Origin: JAPHTQ01 sp050287105
GTDB lineage: Bacteria > Pseudomonadota > Gammaproteobacteria > Thiohalomonadales > Thiohalomonadaceae
Reading direction: 5' to 3'
Assembly: GCA_050287105.1 (NCBI GenBank)
Contig: JBNKBG010000002.1
Coordinates: forward strand, 1-64,000
DNA length: 64,000 nucleotides
Shown here: positions 60,299-64,000 of the stretch, one piece after another
Numbering within the stretch: position 1 is the stretch's first letter
Layout of the letters: every line of letters begins with the position of its first letter
Program-made: the position numbers and the translations under genes
Notes under the pieces: generated by a model
Seen by the model: the letters and a program-made list of their open reading frames with translations, nothing else
The model's database searches: none
Told to the model about the DNA's origin: nothing

Positions 60299-62255
60299 AT
60301 TTGACCCGGCTCACCTCTTTTACCACCGTGTTGTAACCGCCCATATAGGCACGGGTAAGGGTCTTGAACAGGGCGGCTTCTGATATCGGTTTGATCAGGA
60401 AGTCGGCGAAACCAGAATCGAGGATCGCTTGGCGTTGTTCGGGAAAGGCGTGTGCGGTGACGGCGATCAGCACCGGTATGGCCACTTTCTCTTCATTCAG
60501 CTGCATGGCGACTTCGGTGCCTGAGATATCGGGCATCTGAATATCCATCAGCACAACGTCATAGCCACCCTCGCGTATCATCTCCAGCGCCTTGATACCG
60601 CCATCGGCCTCGGCAAAATGGATCCCCGCCTTGCTGAGAAAGGCCGCGAGAACCATACGATTGACATCATTGTCATCCACGATCAGTACCCGCATCTCAC
60701 GCCATTGCTCGGGCGTGAGACTCGACACCTCATCCTTCTGCTTGCTCTTCGGTGATGTCACGCTGCGCACAAAGGGAATTTCCGCGCTGAAACATGAGCC
60801 TTCACCTGGAGTACTGGTGACCTTCATCACGCCATCCATTTTTTGCAGCAGACTTTTGACGATGGCCAGACCGAGGCCAACCCCCTCGTTATTGCGCGTC
60901 TCGAAACCTTCAACCCGGGTGAAGTTGTCAAAAATCGAGGTCATCGCCTCTGCGGAGATGCCGATCCCCGTATCCTCTACATCAAATCGCAACACCACCT
61001 GATCGTCGCGCTCACCCTGGCGACTCACATGCAAACGTACATATCCCTTTTCGGTATATTTAATGGCATTGGAGATCAGGTTGCTCACAACCTGTCGCAG
61101 CCGATTGGCATCCGCGTAGAGATTGTCCTCCACCTCGTCGTCAATCAGCGCGGTCAGCTCAAGCGATTTTCTGTCCGCCATCGGCTGTAATATCGCTATA
61201 ACGTTCTCCATCTCGGCACGCAGGGAGAAGGTATCTTCGTAAAAGGTGAGATGTCCCGCCTCAATGGCGGTGATATCCAGGATGTCATTAACGATACGTA
61301 ACAGGGTCTGCCCTGACTTACCTATCTGAGAGGCAAAACGCGCCTGTCTTTCGTCGAGCTGCTCATCTTGCAACAGATCGGCAAAACCGATGATACCGTT
61401 TAGCGGTGTACGCAACTCGTGGCTCACATTGGCGAGGAACTGGTTCTTTGCCTCGCTTGCCCGTTCAGAACGCTCCTTCGCACTCACCAGCTCGCTTTCA
61501 ATCTTTCTTCGGTGTTCAATCTCGCGGGTTAGAACACGGTTGGTCTCCTCAACCTTGGAGTGAGATGCGGTGAGCTGCCCAAGCAGTTTCTCGTTGTCCA
61601 GCCAGAGGAGAAAGTTGTTGGCAATGGTTGAGCTGTAGTTCTTGGCGACTGACAACATGAAGATGAAGAAAATAATGATCAGCGCCAACATGCCGTTGGC
61701 CAGGGCCGTATTCTCCATGGCCAGGAAGATGACTGTTGGCAACAACAGTGTAACCATCGCGACTGCGTAGACTTTATATATGACGCCGCGGGTGGTGATG
61801 GCACCCGCTGCCATGCCTCCCATCATGAACAGCGTGAGAATTTGAAAATGCTCGTTGTCCGCCATGATACCCATGGGGCCGATAAAGCCCAATGGCGCAT
61901 CATGGAGGACCGCCAACCACAGGCTTATTTTCAACCAATAGTCAGCATTCTTTACGTTACCATGGCGTCTGAACCGGGAAACTGAAACCAACAGCAGGGT
62001 CGCGGTTGCGAAGGTGGATAAACCCCAAATAATCAGGGTTTCATGGGGTAATAAGCCCCAGAAGAAAAAGATGATAACGGCGATCAGGCCATAGGTACTC
62101 ACACTGACCCGCGGGGCCAGTTTGTAATACTCCTTCATCAATTCATAGAGTAATTGGCTGTTCACTTCGGATGAGTAATCCCCACGGTGTCGGCTGTGCC
62201 TGCTCGCAAGCAGTGTCTTGTTATTGATACCTGCCTGGTTGTCCGTGGCGATCAT
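60297..62255 (-). CDS. hybrid sensor histidine kinase/response regulator
   Basis: 652 residues. About six membrane spans lie in the first 210 residues (MASE-like, no obvious ligand domain), then a coiled coil (about 215-265) leads to the kinase. The phospho-acceptor His is in FLANVSHELRTPLNGIIGFADLL. The ATPase has LISNAIKYTEKGYVRL, FDVEDTGIGISAEAM and GVGLGLAIVKSLLQKM. A C-terminal receiver domain (about 525-640) has the acceptor Asp in YDVVLMDIQMPDISG. There is no Hpt domain, so a separate phosphotransfer protein must exist elsewhere. The signal is unknown. Confidence 0.92.
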   Translation of the reverse strand: MIATDNQAGINNKTLLASRHSRHRGDYSSEVNSQLLYELMKEYYKLAPRVSVSTYGLIAVIIFFFWGLLPHETLIIWGLSTFATATLLLVSVSRFRRHGNVKNADYWLKISLWLAVLHDAPLGFIGPMGIMADNEHFQILTLFMMGGMAAGAITTRGVIYKVYAVAMVTLLLPTVIFLAMENTALANGMLALIIIFFIFMLSVAKNYSSTIANNFLLWLDNEKLLGQLTASHSKVEETNRVLTREIEHRRKIESELVSAKERSERASEAKNQFLANVSHELRTPLNGIIGFADLLQDEQLDERQARFASQIGKSGQTLLRIVNDILDITAIEAGHLTFYEDTFSLRAEMENVIAILQPMADRKSLELTALIDDEVEDNLYADANRLRQVVSNLISNAIKYTEKGYVRLHVSRQGERDDQVVLRFDVEDTGIGISAEAMTSIFDNFTRVEGFETRNNEGVGLGLAIVKSLLQKMDGVMKVTSTPGEGSCFSAEIPFVRSVTSPKSKQKDEVSSLTPEQWREMRVLIVDDNDVNRMVLAAFLSKAGIHFAEADGGIKALEMIREGGYDVVLMDIQMPDISGTEVAMQLNEEKVAIPVLIAVTAHAFPEQRQAILDSGFADFLIKPISEAALFKTLTRAYMGGYNTVVKEVSRVK

Positions 62256-62282
62256 CACTACATCCTGTAACTTACTTATTCA

Positions 62283-63386
62283 TCACGCTGTTTTATGCTT
62301 CTGAATGTATTCGAGCATTGCCGGGAAGGTGTCGCGGTCGCAATGCGTACCCATAAACATATCCTGATGCCCATATTTTTCAACCACTTTCAGGCTATGG
62401 TGTCTGGCGCCATGCGCGACCATCTGCTCATAGCAGTGGATATTTGAATCGGCAAAAACACGATTACGGTCACCCGTCATAAACAGTATCGGCGTTTTGA
62501 TCTTCACCCCTGCCTCAAAATAGTCGTCGGGCAACGCCTTATATTGTGGTTTGTCGTTACGCGTTTTTATCGCACGGTGGTTGGCGTTTACCATTGCCGC
62601 CACATTTCGATGGTAATTCATACCCGTTCCACCAAACAGGTCTGCAAGGCGATGGTGGGTCACATCAGAAATATTCTCGTGCTCAAACAGTGCCGGAAAT
62701 CCGGTACCCCACATCAGGCTCAACATATGGCAATCCGGTTCCTTGCACTCATGATGGAACAGACTGATGGCCTTTGACAGCAGTTTTCCCCGCGTCATGC
62801 GTGGTTCATCCGGCCAGCCGGGCGAAACGTAGGGGATATCCAGAATACGTTCCAGAATAAAGGGAAAGACGCTGATCTTGAAGCGCGACCAGCGCGGAAT
62901 ATAGGGCGTCAGGGAGATACTGTTGGCGATACAACTGGTAATCCCCTTCACCGTTTCTGCCGCCAGCGCCATACTAAAGGTGAGCGAGCCGACGCAGTGG
63001 GCGATCACGTGAATCCGTTTATTCTCGCCGACCACCTGACGCACCTCCTCGATGGCTTTGGGGTGGTCGTAGAGCGCCACATCATCCATGCTGAATCTGT
63101 TGGGCTGGAGGTTATAGCTAAAGTGGTTACTCATGCGGTAATCGAGGCACCAGACGTCGGTGAGTCCGTTATCCAGCAGGTAGCTCACCAGGTTATAGTG
63201 CTCCGGCATGATGAACATGTCGCTTGAACTGGTCAGACCATGGATTAACACCACCACGTCATCACAGTCGTCACGGTGGAAGCGGCTTAATGAGAGCCCC
63301 AGGCCATCCTCGGTAGAAAAGGGGTGTACGCTCTTGTTGGCATCCTTAACCCCGTCCAGCGTGTAGAGCGGTATCTGGTGTTCCAT
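62283..63386 (-). CDS. alpha/beta hydrolase with a cysteine nucleophile (PhaC-like box)
   Basis: 367 residues from the ATG at 63386, which follows GGAGG by seven bases. The alpha/beta hydrolase fold is seen in VVVLIHGLTSSSDMFI (oxyanion HG) and DVWCLDYRMSNHF. The nucleophile elbow is IAHCVGSLTF with Cys131 in the position of Ser, and the acid and His are in FMTGDRNRVFADSN and EKYGHQDMFMGTHCD. A Cys at the elbow is typical of polyhydroxyalkanoate synthases and of a hydrolase domain often joined to cholesterol-oxidase-like GMC enzymes, to which the later sequence is closer. No PHA genes are near. The activity is unknown. Confidence 0.82.
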   Translation of the reverse strand: MEHQIPLYTLDGVKDANKSVHPFSTEDGLGLSLSRFHRDDCDDVVVLIHGLTSSSDMFIMPEHYNLVSYLLDNGLTDVWCLDYRMSNHFSYNLQPNRFSMDDVALYDHPKAIEEVRQVVGENKRIHVIAHCVGSLTFSMALAAETVKGITSCIANSISLTPYIPRWSRFKISVFPFILERILDIPYVSPGWPDEPRMTRGKLLSKAISLFHHECKEPDCHMLSLMWGTGFPALFEHENISDVTHHRLADLFGGTGMNYHRNVAAMVNANHRAIKTRNDKPQYKALPDDYFEAGVKIKTPILFMTGDRNRVFADSNIHCYEQMVAHGARHHSLKVVEKYGHQDMFMGTHCDRDTFPAMLEYIQKHKTA

Positions 63387-63513
63387 CTGGCCTCCTCCCT
63401 GTATGCCATTTTTATTCCCTGTTTCAACCAACTCTACTCGGAAACAGATAGCAATGCACCCACTACAACTCGTTGCGCTGCCAGGTAAATGGGGGAGGGA
63501 AAGCGGCGGGACA

Positions 63514-63544
63514 AAAAAATACAGCCAACGATTGTTGGCTGTAT
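63514..63544 (-). terminator. intrinsic terminator after the 26-residue protein gene
   Basis: Eleven-base stem ATACAGCCAAC/GTTGGCTGTAT (63519-63529 with 63534-63544) followed on the minus strand by TTTTTTTG. A further inverted repeat TCAGAATGG/CCATTCTGA (63553-63590) lies between it and the gene. Confidence 0.88.
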
Positions 63545-63598
63545 AGGTTAAATCAGAATGGGGGGGAGTATATAAAAAAATCCATTCTGAGGAGTTGC

Positions 63599-63679
63599 TT
63601 AGTGATCAAAAATGAACGCAGAGAAGAGGAAGAAGAACAGTGCGCCAAAGATCAGCGGGACAATAATTGATTCAAGCAT
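63599..63679 (-). CDS. 26-residue membrane protein
   Basis: Reads MLESIIVPLIFGALFFFLFS then AFIFDH. A single hydrophobic helix spans nearly the whole peptide. AAAGGAG lies seven bases before the ATG, a terminator follows, and an FNR-type operator lies at 63786, placed correctly for activation. It resembles in size and form the tiny accessory subunits of terminal oxidases (CydX, CcoQ-like), but no oxidase genes are in view. No homologue is recognised. Confidence 0.65.
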   Translation of the reverse strand: MLESIIVPLIFGALFFFLFSAFIFDH

Positions 63680-63785
63680 TGCAATACTCCTTTAAAATAT
63701 TCAAATACCACAAAATGAGCTCAAGTCAGTCCGAGTAACGGTTTTCGAACTGCCCATATTCAAGTCCCTGAATCCGCAATCAACA

Positions 63786-63799
63786 TTGATGTTGATCAA
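63786..63799. promoter_or_regulatory. perfect FNR/ANR box
   Basis: TTGAT-GTTG-ATCAA matches the FNR consensus TTGAT-N4-ATCAA exactly. For the minus strand the centre (63792.5) would be at -41.5 of a start near 63751, and TTGAAT (63763-63758) falls exactly at -12 to -7, the layout of a class II FNR-activated promoter. The target is then the 26-residue protein gene. Confidence 0.8.
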
Positions 63800-63845
63800 C
63801 AATTCCCCAGATCGGCAGCTATTTCTCCCCCTTTCTTCCACACAG

Positions 63846-63859
63846 ATGATCTGGATCAA
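63846..63859. promoter_or_regulatory. second FNR-like box
   Basis: ATGAT-CTGG-ATCAA, nine of ten consensus positions, 60 bp from the first box. It could serve as an upstream site for the same promoter or control a gene starting to the right, beyond the window. Confidence 0.55.
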
Positions 63860-64000
63860 AAGCGCACTGTAACCCGCCCCAGCCATGCCCTCTCTTCTAT
63901 CAGCAATCCTGATGGAGAGAGCACTACGACACCGATACGATTGAAACTTATTTAACAATTGGATCGGCTAAATGCAGGAAGAGAAGCCACATTCATGGCG

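Noticed and set aside
63972..64000. Possible plus-strand start (MQEEKPHSWR) at the window edge
   Set aside because: Only ten codons are visible and there is no strong ribosome site, so it cannot be supported.
1..64000. CRISPR arrays, rRNA and tRNA genes, prophage
   Set aside because: No regularly spaced repeats, no recognisable tRNA or rRNA sequence and no phage structural genes were seen.

Overview
The window reads as a chromosomal scaffold piece from a gammaproteobacterium, probably a respiratory, sulfur-metabolising relative of the Chromatiales or Sedimenticola type. The reasons are the polA-engB and DUF2782-thrB gene orders, System II cytochrome c assembly with cytochromes c4 and c5, a DsrC-family protein, NnrS, and FNR-type operator sites. 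The lineage is an inference from gene content, not a measured placement. One run of unknown bases (48191-48475) shows that this is draft assembly.

Layout. 1-7500: acetolactate synthase (cut by the window edge), DsbA, an orphan cyclic-nucleotide-binding protein, ResB/CcsB cytochrome c maturation and cytochromes c4 and c5. 7700-13800: engB and polA in convergent orientation with a well-supported small RNA candidate between them (the syntenic position of Spot 42/ErsA), then a LOG-family protein, DUF2782 and homoserine kinase. 13800-16160: a DnaA-box cluster and TRAP permeases without a solute-binding protein. 16160-19784: a complete integron with an IntI-type integrase, an attI region and four gene cassettes, each closed by its own attC site. 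19950-31100: SDR/AraC pair, purT, GlcF-like Fe-S protein, pyrimidine dimer glycosylase, SLC13 permease, PhnA, ROK kinase, a DsrC paralogue lacking both active cysteines, and a MazG-like protein. 31400-43300: mostly small housekeeping and conserved unknown genes, a copper-receptor-like TonB protein, NnrS and MurI. 43400-47800: leuA, an ABC-F protein with a possible leader ORF, and an Lrp/AsnC regulator. 47850-53700: a five-gene operon of CpxR/CpxA-like regulator and sensor with MacA and split MacB-type transporter genes, divergent from a Spy/CpxP-like protein. 53900-64000: small membrane proteins, an APH/P-loop kinase fusion, thioesterase, LysR/pirin, cytochrome b561/YceI, a hybrid histidine kinase, an alpha/beta hydrolase with a Cys nucleophile, and a 26-residue membrane protein under a perfect FNR box.

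Most notable: (1) the integron, whose cassette ends can be verified base by base because each R'' box is the reverse complement of its cassette's own start, with a first cassette that appears to encode a degenerate GT51 (peptidoglycan transglycosylase) domain; (2) the roughly 128-nt RNA between polA and engB, with an ECF-sigma-like promoter and two hairpin loops sharing an anti-Shine-Dalgarno heptamer; (3) a 141-bp dispersed element with terminal inverted repeats, found twice (6267-6407 and 45077-45217), each just upstream of a gene start; (4) three unlisted-size small membrane proteins, two of them with recognisable promoter or operator logic (sigma-54, FNR).
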